Shown here: positions 8,208-15,950 of the stretch, in pieces
How the letters are laid out: every line of letters starts with the position of its first letter
Position numbering within the stretch: position 1 is the stretch's first letter
Assembly (NCBI RefSeq): GCF_000716785.1
Contig: NZ_JNYY01000016.1
Span: 124,001 to 188,000, forward strand
DNA from: Amycolatopsis vancoresmycina
GTDB lineage: Bacteria > Actinomycetota > Actinomycetes > Mycobacteriales > Pseudonocardiaceae
DNA: 64,000 bases
Direction: 5' to 3'
Translations under genes and position numbers: made by a program
The notes under the pieces: model-generated
What the model was told of the DNA's origin: nothing
The model's database searches: none
What the model saw: the letters and a program-made list of their open reading frames with translations, nothing else

Positions 8208-9023
8208 GTGCGCAGGACCGGCTTGTCGATCGCCACGGCCGCGCTGGTCCTGGCCGCCTGCGACCCCGGACCCGGCGGCACCCCGCCGACGGCCCCCGCG
8301 ACGCTCACGGCTCCGGTCACCGACATCGCCCAGCTCGTCGCGGCCGCGCGCGCCGGCATCGCCGAAGCGCCGTCCGCCACCTTCGGCATGGCTGCCGTGC
8401 TCGGCACGGACACCAAGGAGTCCACCGGCTCGCTGAGCTTCGACGGCCGCACCAGCAGCCTCACGATGGTGGTCGACGGCAGCGAAGTCCGCGTGATCGG
8501 CCGGAAGACGTTCACCCACACGGCGTCCCTGCCCGGGAAGGAGTGGATCGGCACCGACCCGGACAGCACCGACCCGATCCTCCGGGCGGCCGGCGCCGCG
8601 GTCCCAGTGATCGTGAAGCTGCCCGACCTCGGCCGGGCCCTCGAGGAGATCGAACGGACCGGACGGCTCGTGTCGGCGGACCAGACGCGGCTCGAGGCCG
8701 GGCCGGTCAACCACTACGTCCTGGAGCTCGACGCCGCCAAGGCGCCCGAGCTGTTCCCCGAGTTCGCCGAGCCGCCGGTGGACGGCAAGCCGGCCAAGAT
8801 CACCACCGCCAAGCTGCCCGCCGAACTGTGGCTGGACGCGGCGCGGCGGCCGGTGCGGTTCGCCGTCGACCTCACCGCCGGGGCCCCGGCCGGCGCGCAC
8901 GGGGATCCCACGCTGCGGGCCACGACCGACTACCGCGACTGGGGCAAGCCGGTGGACATCCAGCCGCCGCCCGCCGACCAGGTCGTGGACCTCGGCGAGC
9001 TGATGAAGAAGATGGGGACCTGA
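8208..9023 (+). CDS. LppX/LprG-like lipoprotein
   Basis: Surface lipoprotein of 271 residues anchored through Cys19: signal MRRTGLSIATAALVLAAC with lipobox LAAC. The mature part resembles the actinobacterial LppX/LprAFG-type fold, whose members carry lipids across the cell envelope (TATFGMAAVLG-like first strand, SGSLSFDGRTSSLTMVVDG, LWLDAARRPVRFAVDL, then TDYRDWGKPVDIQPP at the end). The GTG start follows GAGGGGG. It stands alone, convergent with the quinone reductase, 6 bases between stops. Lipid-binding role is by family analogy only. Confidence 0.75.
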   Translation: MRRTGLSIATAALVLAACDPGPGGTPPTAPATLTAPVTDIAQLVAAARAGIAEAPSATFGMAAVLGTDTKESTGSLSFDGRTSSLTMVVDGSEVRVIGRKTFTHTASLPGKEWIGTDPDSTDPILRAAGAAVPVIVKLPDLGRALEEIERTGRLVSADQTRLEAGPVNHYVLELDAAKAPELFPEFAEPPVDGKPAKITTAKLPAELWLDAARRPVRFAVDLTAGAPAGAHGDPTLRATTDYRDWGKPVDIQPPPADQVVDLGELMKKMGT

Positions 9024-9029
9024 GCGGCT

Positions 9030-9992
9030 TCACCGCACGCGGAGCACGAGCTTCCCGGTGGTCGAGCCCGATTCGAGGCGGTGGTGCGCCGTCACCGCGT
9101 CCGCCAGCGGCAGGGATTCGACGTCGACGCGCAGGGTGCCGTCCGCGACGGCCGCGACGGCGCGCCGCAGGGCCCGGCCCACGGTTTCCGGGGCGACGGC
9201 GGACAGCGCGGCGAGGTTGAAGCCGGCCACGGTCTTGTTCGTGAACCACAGCTCGTTGGCGGAGATGCCGGCGTCTTCGGCGCCCGAGGCGTTGCCCATG
9301 ACCACCAGGCGGCCCATCGGCGCCAGCCGGTCGAGGCTCGCGCGCCGCGCCGCGCCGCCGACCATGTCCACCACGACGTCGAACTCGCCGGTGCGGCCGA
9401 CCTCGTCGCGCAGCACGACGTCGTCGTAGCCGTACGCCCGCGCCGCGTCGATCTTCGCCTCGCTGCCGACGGTGCCGACCACCCGGCCGGCCCCGAGCAG
9501 CCGGGCGACCTGCCCGAGCTGGCTGCCCACCCCGCCGGCCGCGGCGTGCACCAGCACGCGCTCGCCGCGCTTCAGCCCGGCCACCAGCTCCAGCACGAGG
9601 AAGGCGGTGGTGCTGTTGGACGGCACCGCGGCCGCCACCGCGGGGTCGATCCCGCCCAGCGGGGCGACGAGGCCGGCGGCGGTGGTGACGACCTCGGCGT
9701 AGCCGCCGCTCGCCACGATCGTCAGCGCGGCCACCGGCTCCCCCACGGCCAGGCCGGTCACGCCTTCGCCCAGCGCGCGGACCCGCCCGGAGACCTCGAT
9801 GCCGGGGACGAACGGGAGCGGGACGTCCACCACGCCCTGCCGGTAGAGGATTTCGGCGAAGTTGGCGCCGGCGTGGCCGACGTCGATCGAGACCTCGCCC
9901 GGTCCGGGCTCGGGGACCGCCACGGACGCGAGCCGCAGGACCTCGGCCGGCCCGAACTCGGGGATGGTCACGGCCTTCATGCTGTTCGTCAT
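9030..9992 (-). CDS. Zinc-independent quinone oxidoreductase (MDR family)
   Basis: NADPH:quinone-reductase-like medium-chain dehydrogenase, about 320 residues. The N-terminal GroES-like domain has MKAVTIPEFGPAEVL and VPGIEVSGRV; the Rossmann domain has VLVHAAAGGVGSQLGQVARLLGA. The zinc ligands of alcohol dehydrogenases are absent. Two in-frame ATG codons, 9992 and 9980, are possible starts; neither has a clear ribosome site. It likely reduces quinones or reactive carbonyls in the cytosol. It is divergent from the SGNH hydrolase gene at 10126. Confidence 0.88.
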   Translation of the reverse strand: MTNSMKAVTIPEFGPAEVLRLASVAVPEPGPGEVSIDVGHAGANFAEILYRQGVVDVPLPFVPGIEVSGRVRALGEGVTGLAVGEPVAALTIVASGGYAEVVTTAAGLVAPLGGIDPAVAAAVPSNSTTAFLVLELVAGLKRGERVLVHAAAGGVGSQLGQVARLLGAGRVVGTVGSEAKIDAARAYGYDDVVLRDEVGRTGEFDVVVDMVGGAARRASLDRLAPMGRLVVMGNASGAEDAGISANELWFTNKTVAGFNLAALSAVAPETVGRALRRAVAAVADGTLRVDVESLPLADAVTAHHRLESGSTTGKLVLRVR

Positions 9993-10125
9993 GCGGCCAG
10001 CCTGCGGCGGCCGCGGGGGCCGGACCAGGCCCGGCCCGGCCTGGGTCTGCCAGGACCAGGCTCGGCGCGGCACCACGAACGGCCCCGCGGGAAACAACGG
10101 CCGCCCCGCCACGTTGTACCCGGTG

Positions 10126-10734
10126 ATGACCGCACCACTCCGGCTCTGCATCCTCGGCGACTCGCTGGCGGCGGGTGTCGGCAGCACCCGCGAGGCCGAC
10201 ACCCTCGGCCCCCGGCTCGCCCGGCGCCTGCGCGACGCGGGCCACGCCCTCCACCTCCGGGTCCACGGCGTGCCCGGAGCCCGCTCGGCCGATCTGGACC
10301 GCCAGGTCGGCGTGGCCCTCGGCGGCGGCGTGGACCTGGCGCTGATCGTGATCGGCGCGAACGACCTGGCCGGGTTCGTCTCGCCCGCGGTCGGCGCCCG
10401 GCAGCTGCACGACGCCGTGGCGCGGCTCGTCCGGGCGGGCGCCCGGGTCATCGTGGTGCCGGCACCCGACCTGGGGATCGTCGCCCGGGTACCCGGGCCC
10501 TACCGGCAGCTGGTCTCGGCGGCCAGCGGCCACTACGCCCAGGCCCAGGCCGAAGCGGCCATCCGGGCCGGCGGCGCGGTGGCCGCGGCGGGCCCCGAAC
10601 TCGCGGCCCGCTTCGCCGCGGAACCGGCGCTGTTCTCCGCCGACCGCTTCCACCCGTCGTCCGCCGGGTACGGCGTGATCGCCGACGGGCTGGCGCCGCA
10701 CGTGCTGGCCGCGGCCGCGCAGCTCGCCGCCTGA
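10126..10734 (+). CDS. SGNH/GDSL-family hydrolase
   Basis: Small esterase/lipase-type hydrolase of 202 residues, apparently cytosolic since no signal peptide is seen. Block I GDSLAAGVGS carries the nucleophile, block III is IVIGANDLAGF (Gly/Asn oxyanion residues) and block V is DRFHPSSAGY with the Asp/His pair. The start ATG is immediately preceded by an in-frame GTG (10123) that could also serve. Natural substrate unknown; relatives deacylate lipids or sugars. It ends 4 bases before the stop of the oppositely oriented phosphoesterase. Confidence 0.85.
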   Translation: MTAPLRLCILGDSLAAGVGSTREADTLGPRLARRLRDAGHALHLRVHGVPGARSADLDRQVGVALGGGVDLALIVIGANDLAGFVSPAVGARQLHDAVARLVRAGARVIVVPAPDLGIVARVPGPYRQLVSAASGHYAQAQAEAAIRAGGAVAAAGPELAARFAAEPALFSADRFHPSSAGYGVIADGLAPHVLAAAAQLAA

Positions 10735-10738
10735 GCCG

Positions 10739-11470
10739 TCAGCGGCGCGCGGACAGCTCCGCCGGGTGCAGCTCGTACAGCGCGTACGCCTTGCGGATCA
10801 CCGGCTGGGCCACGTTCCGCACCCGCACCCCGCCCGGCGTCACGCCCTGCTCGCAGCCGAAGTGCGCGTGGCCGTGCAGCGCCAGGTCCGCGCCCACCTC
10901 GTCGATCGGCTCGCACAGCAGGTACGACCCCAGGAACGGGTGGATCTCCGGCGGCTCGCCGTGCAGCGTCCCGGGGATCGGCGCGTAGTGCGTCAACGCG
11001 ACGACGACGTCCGTGTCCAGGCTTTGCAACGCTTTCCGCAACGCATCCGCCGACGCCATCGTGTGTTCGACGAAGTCCTTCATCTCGCGCTCGCCGAACC
11101 GGCTGGCGCACTTGCCCGCGAAGCCGCCGCCGAAGCCCTTGACGCCCGCGACGCCCAGGGAGCCGTCCGGCAGGTCGAACCGGACCGCGTCGCCCTCGAG
11201 CACCGCGACGCCCGTCTCGCGGAGCAGGTTCGCGATCGGCTCGGCGGCGTCGCTGTGGTGGTCGTGGTTGCCGAGCACCGCGGCGACCGGCACGCCGAGC
11301 CCGGCGATCTCCTCCGCCACCACGCGGGCTTCGTCGAGGGTGCCGTGCCGGGTGAGGTCTCCGGCCAGCAGCAGGACGTCGGCGGTGCCGGCGAGGTGTT
11401 CCAGGGCCGGCCGGAGCAGGCCACGGGAGTCTTCGCCCAGGTGCACGTCCCCGACCGCGGCGATCCTCAT
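10739..11470 (-). CDS. Calcineurin-like metallophosphoesterase
   Basis: Binuclear-metal phosphoesterase of 243 residues. Metal motifs occur in order: GDVHLGED, AGDLTRHG, GNHDHH, ALTHYAP and HGHAHFG. Its ATG overlaps the stop of the nucleotidyltransferase gene by 4 bases (ATGA), so the two proteins are made together. This pairing suggests linked nucleotide or nucleic-acid end chemistry, but no substrate can be named. No signal peptide. Confidence 0.88.
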   Translation of the reverse strand: MRIAAVGDVHLGEDSRGLLRPALEHLAGTADVLLLAGDLTRHGTLDEARVVAEEIAGLGVPVAAVLGNHDHHSDAAEPIANLLRETGVAVLEGDAVRFDLPDGSLGVAGVKGFGGGFAGKCASRFGEREMKDFVEHTMASADALRKALQSLDTDVVVALTHYAPIPGTLHGEPPEIHPFLGSYLLCEPIDEVGADLALHGHAHFGCEQGVTPGGVRVRNVAQPVIRKAYALYELHPAELSARR

Positions 11471-12276
11471 CGGCCGATCTCCTCCGCGCTCGCCGGTTCA
11501 CGGACGTCCGCCACCCGGACGTCGTTGTGCACCAGCTCTCCGGTCAGGTACTCGCCGACCACGGCGTCCACCTCCGCCTTCCGCGCCGGGCAGGTGACTT
11601 CGCCGGTCAGGTGGACGTGCTCGCCCCGCACGGTCACGTGCACGCCGAGCTCGGCGGTGCGGGGGTCTTCGGCGAGGGCCCGGCTGAGCCGGGCGACGAG
11701 GTACTGCGGTGCTTCGGGCACGAGAGCCTCCTTCGGGTCGATCACGGCCAGGTCGCCGAGCAGCGCCAGGAACGCCCGGGCGTAGGGCGACGCCGACACC
11801 TGCACGGCGACGTCGGTCCAGTCGACCTGTTCGCGCAGGTCGCGGGCGATCCGCAGGAGCGGGGCGAAGTCGCAGCGGTGCGCGCTCAGCACGAGCAGCT
11901 TGTCCACCAGCAGGTCGGTACCGGAGACGACCGGCGCCGCGGTGGACCCGACCCGCATCAGCGCGGCCCGGTCGAGCAGTTCGTCGGTCACCGGGCGGTG
12001 GTTGGGGCCGTGGATCAGGTCCACGAGGATGTCGCCGTCGTAGACCTTCGTCAGCCAGTCCTCCGGCGGGTGCACGCGGCGCAGGCCGGCGGCGGTGAGC
12101 ACCTCCGCGGCCCGGTCCGCGTCGCCGGGTTTGAGGAACAGGTCGACGTCGTGGTCGGACGGCGGGCCGCCCCTGGCGTACACGGCCAGTCCGCCGGCGA
12201 CGGCGAACCGGATGCCCGTGCCGTCCAGCGCGGTCACGACGCGGGTCAGGCTCTGCAGCAGCGCCTCCGCTTCCAT
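11467..12276 (-). CDS. Nucleotidyltransferase with C-terminal BON-like domain
   Basis: Protein of 269 residues with two parts. The N-terminal half is a nucleotidyltransferase-fold domain: FAVAGGLAVYARGG followed by SDHDVDLFL gives the GG and DxD motif, and DILVDLIHGP supplies the third acidic position. Residues ~195-260 look like a BON domain (VARLSRALAEDPRTAELG, VHVTVRGEHVHLTGEVTCPARKAEVDAVV), normally found in envelope or osmotic-stress proteins. The fusion is unusual. It is translationally coupled to the metallophosphoesterase downstream. It might modify a protein, an aminoglycoside-like compound or an RNA end; nothing decides this. Confidence 0.75.
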   Translation of the reverse strand: MEAEALLQSLTRVVTALDGTGIRFAVAGGLAVYARGGPPSDHDVDLFLKPGDADRAAEVLTAAGLRRVHPPEDWLTKVYDGDILVDLIHGPNHRPVTDELLDRAALMRVGSTAAPVVSGTDLLVDKLLVLSAHRCDFAPLLRIARDLREQVDWTDVAVQVSASPYARAFLALLGDLAVIDPKEALVPEAPQYLVARLSRALAEDPRTAELGVHVTVRGEHVHLTGEVTCPARKAEVDAVVGEYLTGELVHNDVRVADVREPASAEEIGR

Positions 12277-12317
12277 GGCCGGGGGTTACCCGCCCGCGGG
12301 GCGGCCCTAACCGCGGT

Positions 12318-12689
12318 TCACGCGGCCCGCTCCCGGATCCACGCGCGGGCGCCGTCGATCGTCCGGTGCAGCGCCAGCGTCTCGTCCAGCTGGGTGATCT
12401 GCAGGGCGCGCAGCACCGGGCGGCCGGCGGCGACCACCGCGAACGGCAGGCCCGCGGCCTCGGCGGCGGCCACGACCTCGGCGATGACCTGCAGGCCGGC
12501 GGAGCCGCAGAAGGTGACTCCGCCCAGGTCCACGATGAGCGCACCGGGTTCCCCGGCCAGCGCCGCCCGCGCGCCCGAGCGCAGCACCGGCGCGGTGCCG
12601 AGGTCCAGGTCGCCCTCCGCCGCGACGACGGCGGCTTCGGGCACGGTGCGAAGGTGCACCGTCAGCACGGGCGCCGGGTCGTCGGGCAC
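12318..12689 (-). CDS. STAS-domain anti-sigma-factor antagonist
   Basis: Stand-alone STAS protein of about 123 residues, the type that frees a stress sigma factor by binding its anti-sigma factor. The core is VVAAEGDLDLGTAPVL and IVDLGGVTFCGSAGLQVI, where the Ser in CGSAGL is the expected phosphorylation site. The GTG at 12689 is chosen over upstream codons because GAGGAGG precedes it and because a longer form would run into the divergent gene. No sigma or anti-sigma gene lies in the window. The promoter of the divergent SRPBCC gene resembles stress-sigma promoters. Confidence 0.85.
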   Translation of the reverse strand: MPDDPAPVLTVHLRTVPEAAVVAAEGDLDLGTAPVLRSGARAALAGEPGALIVDLGGVTFCGSAGLQVIAEVVAAAEAAGLPFAVVAAGRPVLRALQITQLDETLALHRTIDGARAWIRERAA

Positions 12690-12736
12690 GATGCCTCCTC
12701 TTCGTCGGATGCCCCCGACCCTAGAACGGTTGCATC

Positions 12737-12761
12737 GTTTTGTCATCGATTCGCCGGGTAA
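12737..12761 (+). promoter_or_regulatory. Stress-sigma (SigB/SigF-type) promoter candidate
   Basis: GTTT (12737-12740), 15 bases, then GGGTAA (12756-12761) fits the actinobacterial general-stress promoter pattern GTTT-N15-GGGTAY except for the last base. It would start transcription near 12768, about 37 bases before the SRPBCC start codon. Confidence 0.5.
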
Positions 12762-12804
12762 CCGGGGAACGGACGATCCGACCCCGAGGAAAGGACAGGC
12801 CGCG

Positions 12805-13269
12805 ATGAGCACCGTCACCGAATCCGTCGACGTCGAGACCGACGTCACCACCGCCTACAACCAGTGGACGCAGTTCGAGTCGTTCCCGCGGTTCATGGAG
12901 GGCGTCGACGAGATCCGGCAGCTCGACGACACCCACACCCACTGGAAGATCAGCGTGGGCGGGCAGACCCGGGAGTTCGACGCCACGATCACCGAGCAGC
13001 ACCCGGACGAGCGCGTCGCCTGGAAGTCGGACTCCGGGCCGACGCACGCGGGCGTCGTCACGTTCCACCGCCTCGACGACCGGCACACCCGGGTCACCGC
13101 GCAGCTCGACATCGACCCGGACGGCTTCGTCGAGAACGCCGCCGACAAGCTGGGCATCCTCGACCGCCGCGTCAAGGGCGACCTCGGCCGGTTCAAGACG
13201 TTCATCGAGGAGCGCGGTGGCCAGGAGACCGGCGCCTGGCGCGGGAACGTCGACCGCCCCGGGAACTGA
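12805..13269 (+). CDS. SRPBCC (START/polyketide-cyclase-like) protein
   Basis: Protein of 154 residues of the SRPBCC superfamily, a helix-grip fold that binds hydrophobic ligands. The opening TVTESVDVETDVTTAYNQWTQFESFPRFMEGVDEIRQLDD and the HWKISVGGQTREFDATI strand pattern match small actinobacterial members often annotated as cyclase/dehydrase. A cyclase role is doubtful, as no polyketide genes are near. The ATG follows GAGGAAAGGA. The stress-type promoter before it and the anti-sigma antagonist beside it point to stress induction. The next gene (MerR-type) starts 6 bases downstream, in the same operon. Confidence 0.85.
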   Translation: MSTVTESVDVETDVTTAYNQWTQFESFPRFMEGVDEIRQLDDTHTHWKISVGGQTREFDATITEQHPDERVAWKSDSGPTHAGVVTFHRLDDRHTRVTAQLDIDPDGFVENAADKLGILDRRVKGDLGRFKTFIEERGGQETGAWRGNVDRPGN

Positions 13270-13275
13270 CAGCCG

Positions 13276-14055
13276 GTGGACCGGCCCGCACCCGCCCCCG
13301 CCGGCACCTGGACGGCGGGGGCGGTCGCGCGGATGCTGGGCCTGCCCGCGTCCACGCTGCGGGCGTGGCACCGCCGGTACGGCCTCCCGCTGTCCGCGCC
13401 GCAGCCGGGCAGCCACCGCCGCTACGGGCGGGCGGACGTCGACGCGCTGCTGCGCATGAAGCACCTGATCGAGCAGGGGTTCAGCGCGGAAACCGCGGCC
13501 GCGCGGGCGTTCCACCCGGACAGCGGCACGGACGTGGGCACGCTGCTGACCGCCGTCCGGCGGCTGAAGCTCGACACCGCCGTGGCGCTCCTCGACGCGC
13601 ACCTGCCCGCCCGCGGGGTCACCGGCACCTGGGACGGCCTCTGCCGCCCGGCGCTCGACGCCCTCTGCGGCCCGGACGCCGGGTGCATCGACCTGGTGCA
13701 CGGGCTGTCCTGGGCGATCGCCGCGGCCCTGCACCGCATCCCGGCCCCGGCCGGGACGGCGCCGCCGGTGCTGCTGTCCTGTGTGGACGGTGAGCGGCAC
13801 ACGCTTCCCCTCGAAGCCCTGCGCGCGGCGTTGGCCGAGGAGGGCCGCGCGGCCCTGTTCCTCGGCGCTTCGGTACCGGAAATCGCGCTCCGGCACGCGA
13901 TCGACCGGGTCCGGCCCGATGCCGTCGTGCTGTGGAGCACGCACCCGGCAGCTCCGCCGAGCGGGCTTCGGACGCGCCGGCTCGTCGTCGCCGGGCCCGG
14001 ACGGCCGCCGGACAGCCTTCGCGAAGCCGTTTCGCTGCTGACCGCTGCGGACTGA
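13276..14055 (+). CDS. MerR-type regulator with B12-binding-like C-terminal domain
   Basis: Regulator of 259 residues. Residues ~11-80 are a MerR winged helix (TAGAVARMLGLPASTLRAWHRRYGLP, GSHRRYGRADVDALLRM). A helical linker follows and then a Rossmann-like region (LLSCVDGERHTLPLEALRAALAEEG, DRVRPDAVVLWS) resembling the cobalamin-binding domain of CarH/LitR photoreceptor regulators; the His in GERHTLP is at the position of the lower cobalt ligand. Other residues around the cofactor seem poorly kept, so cofactor binding is uncertain. GTG start at 13276, six bases after the SRPBCC stop. Could respond to light, B12 or another ligand. Confidence 0.8.
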   Translation: MDRPAPAPAGTWTAGAVARMLGLPASTLRAWHRRYGLPLSAPQPGSHRRYGRADVDALLRMKHLIEQGFSAETAAARAFHPDSGTDVGTLLTAVRRLKLDTAVALLDAHLPARGVTGTWDGLCRPALDALCGPDAGCIDLVHGLSWAIAAALHRIPAPAGTAPPVLLSCVDGERHTLPLEALRAALAEEGRAALFLGASVPEIALRHAIDRVRPDAVVLWSTHPAAPPSGLRTRRLVVAGPGRPPDSLREAVSLLTAAD

Positions 14056-14219
14056 GCCGCCGCTCGGCCTCGATCGCCGCGGTTCCGGACGCGGCTTTCC
14101 GGCCTCCGGTGGGGATTTTTCCGGATACACCCGGGCGGAGCAGCCGGCCTGGCCCGCGTTCACCGGGCGTCCGGCGGCCCGGACCCGATCGGGCGGCCCG
14201 GCACGCGCGGCCCTCCGCC

Positions 14220-14241
14220 GTTCAGGAACCGTTCAGTCCGG
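14220..14241 (+). promoter_or_regulatory. PHO-box-like direct repeat upstream of AA10 gene
   Basis: Two 11-base units in tandem, GTTCAGGAACC and GTTCAGTCCGG, match the Streptomyces PhoP box pattern (GTTCACC plus 4 bases, 11-base period). A weaker pair, GTTCACCGGGC then GTCCGGCGGCC, lies at 14158-14179. The rest of the 320-base gap 14056-14375 shows only a weak -10 (TATGGT, 14315-14320). Confidence 0.4.
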
Positions 14242-14375
14242 CTCCGTGCCGGAACCCGCTGTGCCGCAGGGGTTTCCGGAGATCACGGGGTGGCCGGTGC
14301 CGGGCGCCGCCACGTATGGTCGTCCGGCACGACCCCGGGAGCGCTCCCCGATCGGCCCCGACGAAGGAGGACAAC

Positions 14376-15032
14376 GTGGTTCCCCGCACACCATTGCTCT
14401 CCCTGGTGGTCACGGCGGTGATCGCCGTGCTGCTGGGCGGCGTGCTCACCGGCGTCGCCGCCGCGCACGGGTCCGCCACCGACCCGCCGTCGCGCAACTA
14501 CGGCTGCTGGAACCGCTGGGGCAGCGACTTCCAGAACCCCGCGATGGCGACCAAGGACCCGATGTGCTGGCAGGCGTGGCAGGCCGACCCGAACGCGATG
14601 TGGAACTGGAACGGGCTCTACCGCGAAGGCGTCAAGGGCAACCACCAGGGCGCGATCCCGGACGGCACGCTGTGCAGCGGCGGCCGCACCCAGGCGCCCC
14701 GCTACAACGCTCTCGACACGGTCGGCGCGTGGCAGACGGCGAACAAGGACAACCGGTTCACCCTCACCGTCACCGACCAGGCCCACCACGGCGCCGACTA
14801 CCTGCTGGTGTACCTCACCAAGCAGGGCTTCGACCCCGCGACCCGGCCGCTGGGCTGGGGCAACCTGGAACTGGTCGCCCGGACGGGCCGCTACGCGCCC
14901 GCGGGGCAGTACCAGGTCGCGGTCGACGCGGGCACCCGGACCGGGCGGCACGTCGTCTACACCATCTGGCAGGCGAGCCACCTCGACCAGTCGTACTACT
15001 TCTGCAGCGACGTGACCTTCTCCGGCCGCTGA
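14376..15032 (+). CDS. AA10 lytic polysaccharide monooxygenase (chitin/cellulose-active)
   Basis: Secreted copper enzyme that oxidatively cuts crystalline chitin or cellulose. The 218-residue precursor has a signal peptide ending GVLTGVAAA; cleavage exposes His31 (HGSATDPPSR), the N-terminal half of the copper histidine brace. The second His is in TVTDQAHHGADY (137/138). CWNRW, CWQAW, TLCSGG and the end YYFCSDVTFSG supply paired cysteines. There is no carbohydrate-binding module. The start GTG at 14376 sits 5 bases after GGAGG. The upstream PHO-box-like repeat hints at phosphate control of polymer degradation. Confidence 0.92.
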   Translation: MVPRTPLLSLVVTAVIAVLLGGVLTGVAAAHGSATDPPSRNYGCWNRWGSDFQNPAMATKDPMCWQAWQADPNAMWNWNGLYREGVKGNHQGAIPDGTLCSGGRTQAPRYNALDTVGAWQTANKDNRFTLTVTDQAHHGADYLLVYLTKQGFDPATRPLGWGNLELVARTGRYAPAGQYQVAVDAGTRTGRHVVYTIWQASHLDQSYYFCSDVTFSGR

Positions 15033-15045
15033 CCGCGCGCACGGC

Positions 15046-15082
15046 GGTGCCCGCACCCGTGATCACCTCGGGTGCGGGCACC
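15046..15082. terminator. Bidirectional terminator hairpin
   Basis: Perfect 14-bp stem (15046-15059 and 15069-15082) with a 9-base loop between the convergent AA10 gene and the membrane protein gene at 15093. Confidence 0.8.
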
Positions 15083-15092
15083 GGGACCCGGG

Positions 15093-15851
15093 CTAGTGGG
15101 CCTTGTGCTGACCGCGGCCCGCCGGGGCGCGGCCGTTCGCGCCGTCGGTCTTGGCCGCCTGCGTGGCCTTCTCGCCGGCCGCCGGGGGCTTCGGGGCCGC
15201 CGGCTTCTCCCCCGGCTTCGGCGCGAGCGTCTCGGCCGTCGCCGGCTTCGCGGCCGGCTTTTCCGACGGCAGCGGCGCCGCGGTCTCCGCCGGCTGCGTG
15301 GCCGGCTTCGGCGTGACCTCGTTCTCCGCCAACGGGTTCGACCGGCGGACCTTGGCCACCGCCACGACCGCCGCCGCCAGCGCGCCCAGCGCCAGCAGCC
15401 ACGGCCAGCGCGTCCGCTTGGTGCGCTCGCCGCGGGCCACGCTCTTGGCTTCCTGCAGCGCCACCGCGAGGTCGCGCTTCGCCGTCGCCACCGTCTTGCG
15501 GCGGCGGCGGCCGGACTCGCCGGCCGAGCTCATCACCGTCGCGACCGCCTGCGCCGCCTTGCGACCGGGGTCGCGCAGCTTCGCCGCCCGGGCCAGCACC
15601 TCGTCGCGGGCCGCACCGGAGTGGGCCAGCACGTCGCGGCGGGACGACCGGGTGCTCTTGTCGAGGTCCTTGGTCGCCGCGCGGCCGACCTTCGCGAGTT
15701 CGTCCTTGCTCTCGGTCAGCTTCCGGTCGGTGATTTCGACCGCCCGCGCGGCCGCGGCCGCCCCCACCCGCGCGGCCTCCGCGGCGAGGTCCCGTACGCC
15801 GGCCGCCGCCGTCTTCACCGATCGCCCGACCGGGGCGTCGCCCTGGCTCAT
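15093..15851 (-). CDS. Ala/Lys/Pro-rich single-pass membrane protein, unknown function
   Basis: Hypothetical protein of 252 residues. The N-terminal ~150 residues are Ala/Arg/Lys-rich and helical (VKTAAAGVRDLAAEAARVGAA, DELAKVGRAATKDLDKSTRSS). One transmembrane helix, WPWLLALGALAAAVVAVAKV, is followed by a low-complexity Pro/Ala/Lys/Glu tail with repeated EKPAA-type units. The composition recalls histone-H1-like tails tethered to the membrane, but no domain is recognised. The ATG at 15851 follows AGAGGTGATC. Possible roles in envelope or nucleoid attachment are guesses. Confidence 0.7.
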   Translation of the reverse strand: MSQGDAPVGRSVKTAAAGVRDLAAEAARVGAAAAARAVEITDRKLTESKDELAKVGRAATKDLDKSTRSSRRDVLAHSGAARDEVLARAAKLRDPGRKAAQAVATVMSSAGESGRRRRKTVATAKRDLAVALQEAKSVARGERTKRTRWPWLLALGALAAAVVAVAKVRRSNPLAENEVTPKPATQPAETAAPLPSEKPAAKPATAETLAPKPGEKPAAPKPPAAGEKATQAAKTDGANGRAPAGRGQHKAH

Positions 15852-15950
15852 GTGATCACCTCTCACTCGTCCAGCAGGCATGGCCTGCTCAGCTCACACC
15901 TCTGGGCTACCCAGCGGCGGGCCGTCCGGAACCTCGGCCACCCATCGGCG

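Noticed and set aside
12318..12851. Longer STAS reading frame starting at 12851
   Set aside because: It would overlap the divergent SRPBCC gene and its promoter; the GTG at 12689 has a strong ribosome site and gives the normal domain size.
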